Part shown: one piece after another, positions 51,601 to 62,335 of the stretch
Numbering within the stretch: the stretch's first letter is position 1
Layout of the letters: each line of letters opens with the position of its first letter
Source of the DNA: Heterodera schachtii
Lineage: Eukaryota > Nematoda > Chromadorea > Rhabditida > Heteroderidae
NCBI GenBank assembly: GCA_023374025.1
Contig: SIJG01000009.1
Location: forward strand, 2,507,900-2,571,899
Length of the DNA stretch: 64,000 nucleotides
Direction of reading: 5' to 3'
Program-made: the position numbers and the translations under genes
Notes under the pieces: generated by a model
Told to the model about the DNA's origin: nothing
Seen by the model: only the letters and a program-made list of their open reading frames with translations
The model's database searches: none

Positions 51601-53678
51601 ATCATTTCGGGCTCGAAAAGTTTTGAAAATTCCCTACAAAAATATAAGAACTTATTTTATTCAATTGGCTTTCAAAAGACTAAATAAAAGGGTTTCCATG
51701 TGACCTATCTCCATCGTTTTTTCCATAAATTATTTCCACCCTCTGAAAAAAATTTTAAAATTTAAATTAAAAGTTTTTTCTATATAGGTAAAAAAATTGT
51801 TTTTCAAAAACTTGGATTGTATTATTTTTTGAGGGATTCTGCCAGATTTTCAATGTTTTTTTTTTGTAATTTCATATATTTTCTGATTCTAATTTATCAT
51901 TTTTACATTTGTTCATTTCTTCTTGGACTAATTTTCATGTCGTTGCCCATCGACACCTCCGTACCCAAATGCCCCTTATTTTTAAGAAATAAACAAAAAT
52001 TTTAAAATTTGCCATTCACTACAAAATTTGCTGGCGCGACTGAAATGCGGGATTTTCGGGCTTAATTCCCCCGGGGTCTGCAAATTCGAACTCTAATCGA
52101 AATGTACAGTATGTATATGTGTGCATTTGTACAATACTGTTCAATTACTTACCTTTTTTGTCCATTGTCGTCGTATTTTTTCATTGCTAAATTCTTCAGC
52201 ACGGAAAGATGCAGTGCTACGATATCTTCTAAATACACTTGAATCCATTCTAATTTCTCATTTATTAATTGTTCAATTTTGGAACAGTTAATTTTTTTCG
52301 GTGCGGCGATTATTTTACGTTTTTCATTGAATTTTTTTCTTTGGCCATCCAACAAATTGTGTTTGGCTTAAGTGAAAGGGTTTTTGGGATTAAAAAAGTT
52401 GAGTAAAAAATATTTTAATCCCACCGAACTCGTCGACAATTTGGCGACAAAATTTCCAAGATTCGCAAACTCTGCTCATTGTGGGACTGCGCTTCTCTTC
52501 CCCAACATAAAAAAACTCTTTGAAATTTTTGCGTTTTTTCTCTAAAATTTTGTTCTGCTCTTCGGTTAGGCTTTCGTTGTTAGCATTCCTTAATATTTCT
52601 TCAATTTCGTACGCAATTACCGACGCTTCGATTTCAAATATTAAATTTTGGTCCAATTCTTTGGGAACATTCGCTTCAGTCAATTCATCAACTGTCTGCT
52701 CCTTTTTAATCGGCAAGCCGAACAATTTTGAATACATTTCATCAATTTGAGTCCAAGAAGGCACTGAAAAAAGAATTTAACAAAAAATACAATTAAAAAC
52801 AAAAAATTTAATTAAAAATTAAAACAACAATTCTTTGCAGTGGAAAGAAAATAGGGATCATCTGAATTGAATCAACCCCATTAGTGATGCTCGGGAGCGA
52901 AACTTTCCCGGACTTGTGACCGAAACAGCTGAAAGCGAGACTTTTCCCGAGGGTTTTCTTATTGCAAATATAAAACAAAATATGTAAAATAATTTTTATT
53001 ATTATTAGTTTTGGATAGGGTAGGTCTGGACCGGGATTTTTGGACAAAACCGGGACTGGGACTTATCGGGTTCAAAAACCGGGACTTTTTGGCTGGGAAA
53101 ACCGGAAAAAAACCGGGAATTCCCGGTCAAAACTAGTCAAAACCGGGACTTCGGTACTCAGTTGTACTCAGTTGTCCGTGTTTTGGTCCCGGTCCCGACC
53201 TACCCTAGTTTTGGACAAAAAACTTAGAAAAAAAATAAAATAGGCAAAAAATGCATAAAAATGACTTAAATAAGCTTATAATCACGTTCAGCTATTTTAA
53301 AAATTGGTTTTTGATATGAATTTTTTTGAGAAATCGTTTTACAATAGGGTACAATATTGAAAATTTTTTATTTTTTCACAAGAAATTTCATTTTTATAAA
53401 TCTCAAAAATTCTCAAAATATGTAAAAATGAAACTATTCATAAATAAATTAGTTGTAAATAGTAGACACTTTTCAAAACTATCATATCAAATTGTAGATT
53501 TAGCAGTTTTTTTTAAACGAAAGCCCAAAATTAATTAACTATTTTGGACAAAATTTTTCGTTATTTTCTTTTTTTTTTATTATATATTATTTCTACATTT
53601 TGGTTGAGTTGCAGACAAAGTCGGAATGATAAGAAGAAATTGAAATAAAAGAAAAAATAATCTTGTCGGTAGAATCAT
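45670..53678 (-). CDS. Secreted multi-exon helical repeat protein (~720 aa, unknown family)
   Basis: My exon model on the minus strand: 53678-53597, 52763-52425, 52366-52153, 51633-51443, 51348-51275, 51138-50737, 48642-48430, 47645-47519, 47349-47036, 45952-45803, 45737-45670 (TAA). Phases agree at every junction except between exons 5 and 6, where one base is unaccounted for. Exon 1 follows ACTTTTTCAG and encodes a signal peptide (MILPTRLFFLLFQFLL). The mature part is Lys/Glu-rich and helical. Similar segments recur: LTEEQNKILEKKRKNFKEFF, FLSEKQKGLVKWTEYLL and LTAKQIEEKQLKYYIDFL; also IEQLINEKLEWIQVYLEDI, IKKQILDMRIYLGRI and IDKRIKQIEIYVENL. The C-terminus is basic (SHKRKFEPKGKE...). Two donors appear to be GC, and the acceptor at 48643 (TTTGGAG) is weak. 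No family is recognised. Confidence 0.65.
46135..46718. mobile_element. 584-bp hAT-type MITE, AAGGCAC word family
   Basis: TAGAGATCGAC and GTCGGTCTCTA-type ends are flanked by CTAATAAG and CTAATAAC (46127-46134, 46719-46726). AAAAAGGCAC words occur at both ends. It lies in the intron 47035-45953. A shorter relative is at 56362-56730. Confidence 0.75.
47756..48398. mobile_element. 643-bp hAT-type MITE, TGAGGCTTT word family
   Basis: CAGGGTAGCCAGAT and its inverse ATCTGGCTACCCTG are flanked by a perfect 8-bp duplication GTCATAAA (47748-47755, 48399-48406). TTTTGAGGCTTTT words occur at both ends and the GC-rich hairpin at 48116-48140. It makes up most of one intron of the secreted-protein gene. 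Confidence 0.9.
49480..50665. mobile_element. TGCCTATTT-word element hosting a Harbinger-type MITE
   Basis: TGCCTATTTTTG words occur on both sides (49600-49690, 50545-50640), and the right end reads AAAAATGGAAGCCCTATT. Its ACACCCCTAAGAATTG core is cleanly interrupted by 49792-50352. Left terminus uncertain. Confidence 0.5.
49792..50352. mobile_element. 561-bp PIF/Harbinger-type MITE with ~155-bp inverted repeats
   Basis: CAAAGGAGAGGTACCCAAGT... at the left is mirrored by ...ACTTGGGTACCTCTCCTTTG at the right, and the arms stay complementary for about 155 bp. TAA is duplicated at both borders (49789-49791, 50353-50355), the 3-bp target site typical of PIF/Harbinger. The empty site can be read as ACACCCCTAAGAATTG, known from other copies. 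Confidence 0.85.
53016..53207. mobile_element. 192-bp hAT-type MITE, CCGGGAC word family
   Basis: TAGGGTAGGTC and GACCTACCCTA ends are flanked by a perfect 8-bp duplication GTTTTGGA (53008-53015, 53208-53215). AAACCGGGACT words run through it. It lies in the first intron of the secreted-protein gene. A fragment with the same words is at 56030-56150. Confidence 0.85.
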
Positions 53679-53799
53679 TTTTGACACTGAAAAAGTAATT
53701 CGTAAATAAATAAAAATATAATGACAAAAAAGTTGGGCTGAATTATAGCCAATCCCCCCACAAAAAATAGCACAAATTATATACCCAATCAATTGTCTC

Positions 53800-54840
53800 A
53801 CGTGCGAAAATGGGTTTAAAGTGTTTTCTGAACCGGTTTAAAACCCGAAAAACCAAGAGAATTGGACACCATTAACCTTTCAAAATGATTAAACCCCCGA
53901 CTAATTGGTATCATTAGTGATTCCTCCGCCCCCCGTCTCATCCCACCACTTTTTTACTCCCATCTACTGATTTTTAAACTTATCTGGTCAAGAAGGGCTT
54001 TCGAATGATATCAAATTTATGCGAATTCGAACCTTTTAATAAAAAAGTAAATCAGTGCCAAATTTTCTCCATTTTCGAGTTTTTGTACAGATTCAAAAGG
54101 GTGTTAAAACATATTAGCGCAACTAGAGAATTAATTTTCAGTACTTAGCTCCTCGAGACATTCAATTAAGTAAATAATTAGTGTCATTTTTGTGGGGAGG
54201 GGAGGATTGGCTATATCTATCCAAATGTTGCTTCTCCATAAAAATGAAAACAAAATATTATAATTAATGAATAATTTTTCTCAGCGGATGTAAAGTAGTG
54301 ACACGTCCCATTTTCAGTGCCAACACGCAAATAATAATAATAAAAAATATATAAAAATAAATCGATAAAAAGCAATAAATGAATTTTATTTTTTTAATAT
54401 TTTTAGGAAAATATTATATTTATTAGAAATGTCGGAATATTTAAATAGCAGTACTTGGAATTATACACTGTGTTGCTTTAATAAACAGCCCATTTTTCGG
54501 TTTGACCACTTCCCGCGAACCGATCGGGCTTAAATTTTAAAATATCAAAGCATTCTGGAAAGACCATTTTTGGTGAAATATGTTAAAAAACCGGACAAAA
54601 TTTCTAAAATTTCCCCGACATCGACCTTATAGAAGAAGAAAAAAGTTGAAAAAACATCAACCACAGGTTATTTATCCAGCAACAACATTGTACATTGTTC
54701 ACCAAAAATATGATCATAATGTTTCCCTTAATTTATTAATTTTTTAAACAATTTCTTTTTTTTGATTACATTTATTTTTTTCGAATATTAAATTATTTTT
54801 ATTATATTTATTTTTCAAATAAATCGAGGATGAACAATTT
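53800..54840. other. AT-rich intergenic with element fragments
   Basis: 53960-54070 carries ATCTGGTCAAGAAGGGCTTTCGAATGATATCAAATTT, related to the 21918-22868 family. No gene is seen. Confidence 0.4.
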
Positions 54841-54856
54841 CTGGGGGGGGGGGGGG

Positions 54857-55825
54857 TAGAGGTGTGCCGTGACTGAAAAACCCCTGAACCGTGTGAATCG
54901 TGACCGTGACCGTGAATTGGTCCCGTGAATCGTGACCGTGACCGTGATCCAAAAAACGCGTGAAATTCACGGTTTTCGTGACCGTGACCGTGAATTTTAA
55001 GAAATTTTTTTTTGGCGGCGAATTTTTTTTAAACTTTTTTTTGTGGTATAATTTTCCAAAAATTTTTTTGGGAAAAGGGAGGGTCCATAGGCGCCGATAG
55101 ACGCCATCCAAAAAATTTTTGAAAATTTGAGTCTTATTTGTGCACAGATTTTGTCCAAAAAATGACCAAATTTTGCATATTTGAGCCAATTTTTTATGAA
55201 ATAATAAATTTTGGGGGCCCGGAGGTGCTGATAGGCGCCGCCGGGGGTAAAATTGAAAATTTGAGTGCAATTTGTTAACATTGTTAACAGATTTATCCCT
55301 AAATTAGCAAATTTTACAATTTTAATTAGTCTAAGTCAAAAAACGATGAAAAATGCAAATTATAGGTGCGCTTGCAACTTTTAGAAAATGTGATTAATTA
55401 ACTGATTTTACCCAAAATAACTTTATTTCGAGCGAATTTTTTAAAAAAACTTAATGAATTTTCTTATTTAAATGGGCTCATACTTGAAACTTTGCTTTTT
55501 ATTTGTATTTCGTGCAATATATGTATTGGTTGGCTTTGTTCAAAAAAGTTTCAGGAATATGGGAGGGGGCCGGCGGTGCCGATAGGCGCCGCCGGGGAAA
55601 TTTTTTTGCAAATTTGCTTCGATTTTTTAGCTAACTTTGCCCAAAAAAGACCAAGTTTCTTTATAAAACAATATGAAATTCTGAAATTTTCAGTTTTATC
55701 CAGTGTAAATTTTTCACGGAAAAACCGTGAACTGACCCCGTGAATCGTGACCGTGACCGTGAGTGAAAAAATCCGTGAAATTCACGGTAACCGTGACCGT
55801 GACCGTGATTCACGGCACACCTCTA
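54857..55825. mobile_element. 969-bp hAT-type MITE, GTGACC word family
   Basis: TAGAGGTGTGCCGTG and CACGGCACACCTCTA ends lie in a G-run on both sides, so the 8-bp duplication is GGGGGGGG. CGTGACCGTGACCGTGA arrays fill both ends. Three copies of the hairpin module, one weak (55089-55104, 55219-55245, 55570-55595). Opposite orientation to its relative at 24999-26112. Confidence 0.85.
55570..55595. other. GC-rich hairpin module, reverse orientation
   Basis: CCGGCGGTGCC-GATA-GGCGCCGCCGG; in this orientation the one non-Watson-Crick position is G-U. Confidence 0.8.
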
Positions 55826-56361
55826 GGGGGGGGGGGGGCATCTTTTTATTTACTAAATAATAAGTTTGATTCATAATAAATTTGTCTATCTCAAACATCA
55901 GCAGAAATGGCAAAAAATAATTTAAGAAAGCGAATGGGGAACAAACAGAAAGATTTGAGTATGAATAATTCTTAGATTAATAAATTTTAAATGTATCAAA
56001 ATATAAATCAATTAAAAATTTTACGAGTTTCGGTAGAGTTGGACGGGACCGGGAATTTTGGGCAAAACAGGAACCGGGAATTGACAAGACCTGAAAAACC
56101 GAGATCGGGACCTAGATTTTCTTCCGAAGCCGGGAACCGGGAATTTTTCAAAAAAAAAATAAATCAAAGAAACACTTAAAAATTAATTTAATTATTTTTG
56201 AAGTGAAATATTATTAAATTAAACTTTCTTTTGTTTTTCATTCATATAATAAGCAAAAGTCTTTCCGAGTTTATCAAAATTGAGTTATTGTATTTTTAAA
56301 TTTGTTTTTTATCTCGAGATCCGAATTTAATTCTTCATCATCTTCATCACATAGTAATGAA

Positions 56362-56730
56362 TAGAGACCGCCAAAAAAGGCACCAAAAATTGCGAAAAAG
56401 GCACTATAAAAGGCACGAAAAAATTGAAAAAAAGGCATGAAAAGGCACGAAAACCCCGAAAAAGGCATGAAAAAAAGGTTTAAATTTTTTTATTATGGAT
56501 TTTTAGGGAGCACAACACGTAAAACTTAACCAAGGAATTTTTCGGAAAAACGCCAAAAAAGGCACCAAAACGGCAAAATGCCAAAAAAGGCATTTAAGGC
56601 ACGGAAATACAAAAAAGGCATAATAAAAGTCAAGTAGAAGCCTCAAACCAAGTGGAAAATGTGTTATTTATGCTTAATATATCGAAATTAGTGCGCAAAA
56701 AAAGGCATATGCCTCAAAATGCGAGCTCTA
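56362..56730. mobile_element. 369-bp hAT-type MITE, AAGGCAC word family
   Basis: TAGAGACCGCC and GCGAGCTCTA ends are flanked by a perfect 8-bp duplication GTAATGAA (56354-56361, 56731-56738). It shares its words and the ATATCGAAATTAGTGCGCA block with 46135-46718. Confidence 0.85.
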
Positions 56731-56853
56731 GTAATGAATAGGGAGTGAACTTTTGTTAAAATAAAATATAGAAATACTTCATTTAATAGGTAATTTAGTA
56801 AAAAAAAAATTTTCATTGAAAAAAATAATAAATGTTCCAAGAAAATTCATTAT

Positions 56854-57293
56854 CAGGGATGTCAATTTTATCACGAAAAATGGCCAAAATATGCGCATAA
56901 ATATGCAAATAAGTCGTGCAATATGCACAAAAAACTTGAAAATTAGGGATGCAAATTAATTAAAAAATTATTCCTAATAAATTTTATAGGTTGTTTTTGC
57001 AATTGCAAATCAAAAATTTCTCAAGATTTTCGGCACTAAAACTCACTGTTGATCCACTCGCACATCCATTCAAATTTGGATTCAATTTTAGGCATAATCA
57101 AAATTTTTCCTAAGAGATATTCAAATCGGAAAATAATTGACGAAAAATGGCAAAATATGCAAAAAACTGAAAATATGTACAAAAAATGGTAAAAATATGC
57201 ATGAAATATACAGAAAAATCCAAAATATACAAAATATAGAGCATGGAGAAGCCAGGAAAAAAAATATGCATTTGCATAAAATTGACATCCCAA
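56854..57293. mobile_element. 440-bp hAT-type MITE, ATATGCA/ATATGTA words
   Basis: CAGGGATGTCAATTTTAT and ATAAAATTGACATCCC are inverted and flanked by TTCATTAT (56846-56853, 57294-57301). The body includes GAGCATGGAGAAGCCAGGAAAA as in 15526-15802. Confidence 0.75.
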
Positions 57294-57594
57294 TTCATTA
57301 TAAATAAGGCCGAATTATTGCAATTTTGAACAGATTTTTAAGAAATTCATAAAAATTCTAAATTTCCCCGGCTCTACGGCCCTAATAATCCTTAAATTTC
57401 ATCAAAAAATTTGCTAAAAATAGCAATCACGGCAAACATACACAGAAAAATTGACGTTTTGATTGTGTTAAATGAAATTTTGCCTCTGATTTTAAAAATT
57501 ATGGATTTTTAAAATTTTATTTCGTTAATTAACTATTAAAGCATTTGACATAAAAAGAAAATAACAATTAGCAGGAAAAAAACAAAATGTTTTA

Positions 57595-58015
57595 CAGGGC
57601 TCCCAACTCTGCTGGTTTATCATCATTTTGATGCTTTTCAAGGGGTCAATGATGGTTTTTGATGCTTTTTGAAAAAGTTTGCTGATTTATGCTGATTTTT
57701 TAAAAAAAAATCCTCAAAAATAGCCATATTAATATAAAATTACTAAAAAAAATCCCAAATTTTAAAATTTATTGCGATACATTGTTTTTCTGTGTCTGAT
57801 TTTTTATTGCTTAGAAATTGTATTGCTTAGGATGTTTATTGACTAATTAGTTTCTCCATTTTCAGTACTTTTATGACTTCAAAACGCCAAATTTTCAAAA
57901 TATGCTGATTTTTGGAAAAAATCCACAAAAATGGTGATTTTTATGAGATTTTTTGACCCCAAATGATGATTTTTTGTCGGTCAAATGCTGATTTGAAAAA
58001 TTTTTAATTGGGAGC
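57595..58015. mobile_element. hAT-like element, GATGCTTTTTG word family
   Basis: CAGGGCTCCCAACT at the left and AATTGGGAGC at the right are partly inverted. TGCTGATTTTT and GATGCTTTT words occur at both ends. No target duplication could be matched. Confidence 0.5.
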
Positions 58016-58424
58016 ACTTCGCAACCCTTTTCTAGGTATTCAAAATTTTGCTGCTGCTGTTGTTGTACAATCTTTTGGCATTGTCTGCCCAGTGTTACGA
58101 CTTTTGCGCCGACCAGCAAAAATGAACATTTGCGCCGCTCACTCAAAAAATATTTTAAAATATTTTTCGCAATTTTTAACGAATTTTACTCAAATTACTT
58201 CGTAGCAACAAAAAAGCAATAGAAAGAAATAAAAAAAATACTAATCACAACGATAGACCATCTAATTTTTTTTTTTTTTTTTTGTTAATGCTTAACTCAA
58301 CAGCAAAGGCAAATTTGGTGCCAAGGAAAACAAAAATAATAAGCCACATTAATACATGTAGATTTTTAGTATAATAAATGTAGATTTTTAGTATAAACAA
58401 AAATATTTTGGATGATTATAATTA

Positions 58425-58630
58425 GGGTTATAAATTATATGGACTAAAAAAAGCTCAAAAAGGCCAAATATGGACCAAAATATAGACTAAAAACTACAAA
58501 AGATATGTTTTAAACCCTATAAAATTCCGAAAAAGTTATTTCTAATCAATATTTGCTTAAACAGGCTTAAAACACTGCTAAAAACTACCAAAAAATGGAT
58601 TAACCTTAAAAATGCCTATTTTTATTAAAT
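58425..58630. mobile_element. MITE fragment, TATGGACTAAAA words
   Basis: AGGGTTATAAATTATATGGACTAAAA with AATATGGACCAAAATATAGAC words resembles 26225-26330 (AGGGATAAAAATTATATGCACTAAAA). Boundaries unclear. Confidence 0.35.
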
Positions 58631-58759
58631 TCTAACTTCAATCGGAAGCGAACAAAATATCTAAAAAAATTTCCAAAATTTCGGAAAATTCTCTTTTTTA
58701 GTAATGTATTTTTTAAAAATTTCCAAAAAATCGATTTAATTATGCGTATAAAAAAGTTG

Positions 58760-59310
58760 TTTTTTGGTTTTATTTATGTATCTTCTAACTTGGAGTCGTA
58801 ATATTTTTCGTTGGGGACGAGATGAAATGATAAAATATTTTTTTGGGTCTAAACTGGTTTTACCCTTGAGAATTTTGAATAGCATACTCAAATCAGTAAT
58901 TTTTCTTCTATCGCTAAGCTTTTTTAAACCACAAATTTTAGTCTCTGATCATATGGTGTAACTTTTGGTCCGCATTTTTTAAAAATGTTTCTTGTGAAAT
59001 ATTTTGGAACTCGTTCTATTCTTTTAGTTTATGTGCTTCTGATACAATATTTCATACTTCAGAGGCATATTCTAAGTGGGGTCTAACATAACTTTTATAT
59101 GCAAGTGATAAATTACTGATATTCCTTGTTTTTATATTTTTAAAATTTTATATGCAGTGTAATAGGCCGTTTTTATGATGTAATTGATGTGACTTGAGAA
59201 AGAAAGTTTTTGATCAATAATAACACCCAGATCACGGACGCAATTAGAGTGACTGAATTTTGTAATAGACTTTGACCAAAAAGTGCATCTTTTTGAGTTT
59301 TATTTTGATT
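58760..59310 (-). pseudogene. Non-LTR retrotransposon reverse-transcriptase remnant
   Basis: Minus-strand frames read RDLGVIIDQKLSFSSHINYI, AYKSYVRPHLEYASEV and, after a stop, NIVSEAHKLKE. This is the thumb-proximal end of CR1/jockey-type reverse transcriptases (DLGVxxDxxLxFxxHI ... VRPxLEYASxVW). Several stops and shifts. Its link to the ORF1-like gene at 28893-29561 is unknown. Confidence 0.7.
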
Positions 59311-59339
59311 TATTTTAATTTTTTTATTTGAATTTTTAG

Positions 59340-59482
59340 GATTATTTTCCAGTGCAAATTACATTTGTACCTTGTTTTGTTTGTCATTAGTGGATACAAA
59401 ATAGCCAGATTTGTTCATCAAAATTTGGACAAAAGCTCAACAAGCAGAACAAATTAACTCACAATCAATTTGATCATCCAAG
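59340..59482 (+). pseudogene. Chemoreceptor exon fragment
   Basis: Follows a TTTTTAG and reads GATTATTTTCCAGTGCAAATT... through GGATACAAAATAGCCAGATTTGTTCA to ATTTGATCATCCAAG, closely matching exon 63162-63338 with an internal deletion and stops. An isolated duplicated exon. Confidence 0.7.
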
Positions 59483-59954
59483 TAAAATTAATCAAATAAT
59501 TATTATCTTAAATTCAAATTTAGGAACTGATTCCGTTCGCTATTAATATTATCTATATATATTATAGTCATGGCTCAATTGTTAATTTTTGAATTCGAAT
59601 TGTCACTTGCACAACAGCAGACTCCGATGGATAATCTGCTCACTAGCTTATTGTTGCTTCATAAATATTAGGAATTAAAAATGAAAAAATGCTTTGGTTC
59701 GGCGTCAATGTCGGGATACTTGGCCCTACCGCCTGGAGAAAAATTCCAGGTCTTTAGATACCGAATCTTGAGCATTTAAAAAATTTAATATAACCCAATG
59801 GAATATGAATTGTGTAATCTCTGTTTTTTTTTTTCTTAAAAAGCATTTTATTTTTTTATTTCACTTCTCTCATGTAATATATAGGTTCACATTTCTTTAA
59901 TTATTTAAAAGATACCCATCGTTTTTCTGTTCGTTTCTTAGTTGTCAGAATAAC

Positions 59955-60454
59955 TTGAATTTTGCAGGAAATAGCTTAGAATAAGGGCTTTCTTTCCATA
60001 TGCAAAATTTCAAAATATTTCGGTACTTTTCGGTTTTGAGGGCGAACCCCAAAATTAAAAAAAAGAGAGCAGCAAAGAATAAAAAGTGTTAAAAATGTCC
60101 TTCCCAAATGTCTTTTCCCACCGCGTAAATTAAAAGCCGATGTATTCGGTCTCCTTTCCAGTCTCAACTCCTCCTCTTCTGCATAAATTAATGATCGCAC
60201 GTGCGCCATTTGTCGCTCTCTTTTTTTTAAATTTTTGGGTGCGCCCTCAAAACCGAAAAGTACCAATATTTCATACACTAAAAATTTTTTTATAAATTCA
60301 AATTTTTAAAACTTGAAAATTTCACGGGAAAATATTTCCGTGAAATTTTCAATTTATAAAAAGATGCAGATTTTGAAAATTTCTTGGTGAACGAAATCTT
60401 AAATTTTACAGGTAGAAAGCCCTTATACTAAGCTATTTTTCTGCAATAATTCAA
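59955..60454. repeat. Nested foldback element
   Basis: Outer arms CTTGAATTTTGCAGGAAATAGCTTAGAATAAGGGCTTTCT / AGAAAGCCCTTATACTAAGCTATTTTTCTGCAATAATTCAAG; inner arms GGTACTTTTCGGTTTTGAGGGCG / CGCCCTCAAAACCGAAAAGTACC. The 100-residue minus-strand ORF inside shows no family resemblance and probably follows from the repeat. Confidence 0.65.
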
Positions 60455-60704
60455 GTTTAACGACCTTCTAGGTTGAAAACATACAAAGTAAGTATCCCAA
60501 TAAAAAGACTTACAAAAAAGGAATTGATGATAGCTTAATTTAATACCAACAAATTTGAAACAAAATACTATCGTGACAATTCAGAAACGGGTCAATATTT
60601 GCCGATTTATTTACAATTTATTTGAGAATTCTGAAGTAGACCCACAGGTCAACACTTATTTGTTCATCATCGCCTTATTTCAGATATCATCATGGGGTCA
60701 ATAC

Positions 60705-61395
60705 GGGTCATCCACATACATCTCATCCACGGACCGCTCATCCACAGACAACTCGTCCACACGAGAACCCATCCACAAGCCAACTCATCCACGGACAACT
60801 CATCCACAGACAACTCGTCCGCACAACAACCCATCCACAAGCCAATTCATCCACAGACAACTCGTCCACACGACAACCCATCCACAAGCCAATTCATCCA
60901 CAGACAACTCGTCCACACGACAACCCATCCACAAGCCAACTCATCCACGGACCGCTCATCCACAGACAACTCGTCCACACGAGAACCCATCCACAAGCCA
61001 ACTCATCCACGGACAACTCATCCACAGACAACTCGTCCGCACAACAACCCATCCACAAGCCAATTCATCCACAGACAACTCGTCCACACGACAACCCATC
61101 CACAAGCCAACTCATCCACGGACCGCTCATCCACAGACAACTCGTCCACACGACAAACCATCCACAAGCCAACTCATCCACGGACAACTCATCCACAGAC
61201 AACTCGTCCGCACAACAACCCATCCACAAGCCAACTCATCCACAGACAACTCGTCCACACGACAACCCATCCACAAGCCAACTCATCCACGGACCGCTCA
61301 TCCACAGACAACTCGTCCACACGACAACCCATCCACAAGCCAACTCATCCACAAGCCAACTCATCCACGGACCGCTCATCCACAAAAAAATTTTT
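60705..61395 (+). repeat. Minisatellite of ATCCACnnnCAACTC-type units
   Basis: Sixteen- to eighteen-base units (CATCCACAAGCCAACT, CATCCACGGACAACT, CATCCACAGACAACTCG, TCCACACGACAACC) run in a higher-order pattern. The unit lengths do not keep a reading phase, and the same sequence is translated in turn as SSTDNSSTRQ and PIHKPTHPRT. Two frames stay open for over 240 codons, the longer starting at 60555, because the units contain no stop triplet in any plus frame. A gene is possible but not supported. Confidence 0.75.
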
Positions 61396-61419
61396 TCACA
61401 GATTTTCGTTGATATTTAT

Positions 61420-62280
61420 TTAAATCAACAAACATTATGCCATCAATGTAATATCAACGCTATTTTTAAAATTTCGATAGAATTTTTTCAAATGACTTGG
61501 CGGAAAAATAAAATGGGGAGAGAGATAACAGAAAAATGAGAGGGTGTTAAATTCAGTCCCAGTCATACAAAAGCATTTTTGGTGAAGAAGAATAAAGAAA
61601 AATTAATTAAAAAAGAGTGTTATTGGAAGTGATTTAAGACAGAGAGGTTTTAGGTTCTAAAAACCCCGCAAAATAGGTGCTGAATAGATGAAATAAGTTT
61701 TTTTTCAAAAATTTTTAGGTTTTTAGATGATAACAATAAAGTCTAGAAATAGGTCCTAATAACTCGAAAGTAGCTTAAGAACAGGAGGGCTATCATCCGC
61801 ACAAAATGTACCGAGATTATTCTCCGAATTAGCAAATAAGTGGAAATAAAAAGCTTGAAATAATTATCATGTTGCCTTAGGCAAGTGCATTTTGACAGGT
61901 GACACCTGAGATATTAATTAACGCTTAGACAGTGCTGAACAGCTGAAATTAAGTTTACTGTTAAAATCGTCGCCAAATATTTAATTATATAACAGAGCGA
62001 CAAAAGGTAACGGAAAATGTGCCAATTTATCAATGAAAAATTGAATTAAGGGCTTCTCTGACTAACAATTGGGTCCCAAATTTTTCATTTCAACTTTAGA
62101 AAATCAGATGAAAAGTAAATCTGTTTTATAATAATGTTTACATAATACATATACGCAATGTCCTTATTTCTCTGATTATTGTTACTAAATTTCATAATTG
62201 GCCTTTTCATGCAAATTCGCCCAAAAATGCAAAACAAATTTAAAAAACTAAAATATTAAGTAGATCTAAAAATTAAAAAA
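61420..62280. other. Intergenic or upstream of the chemoreceptor
   Basis: No exon could be recognised. The first chemoreceptor exon (N-terminus and first membrane segment) might lie here but is not evident. Confidence 0.35.
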
Positions 62281-62335
62281 TATTATATATTTACTATACC
62301 AATGTTATGAGTTTATTTTTCTATTTTCTAACTCT

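Noticed and set aside
54815..55270. 151-codon minus-strand ORF
   Set aside because: It consists of the CGTGACC word array and body of a hAT-type MITE; the TVTVTK residues are translation of the repeat.
59976..60278. 100-codon minus-strand ORF
   Set aside because: Lies between and across the arms of a foldback element, shows no family motif and has no splice or start context.
60555..61412. 285-codon gene from the minisatellite
   Set aside because: The same repeats are read in several phases with no stop in any, so the frame is not conserved. Left as a repeat with a question.
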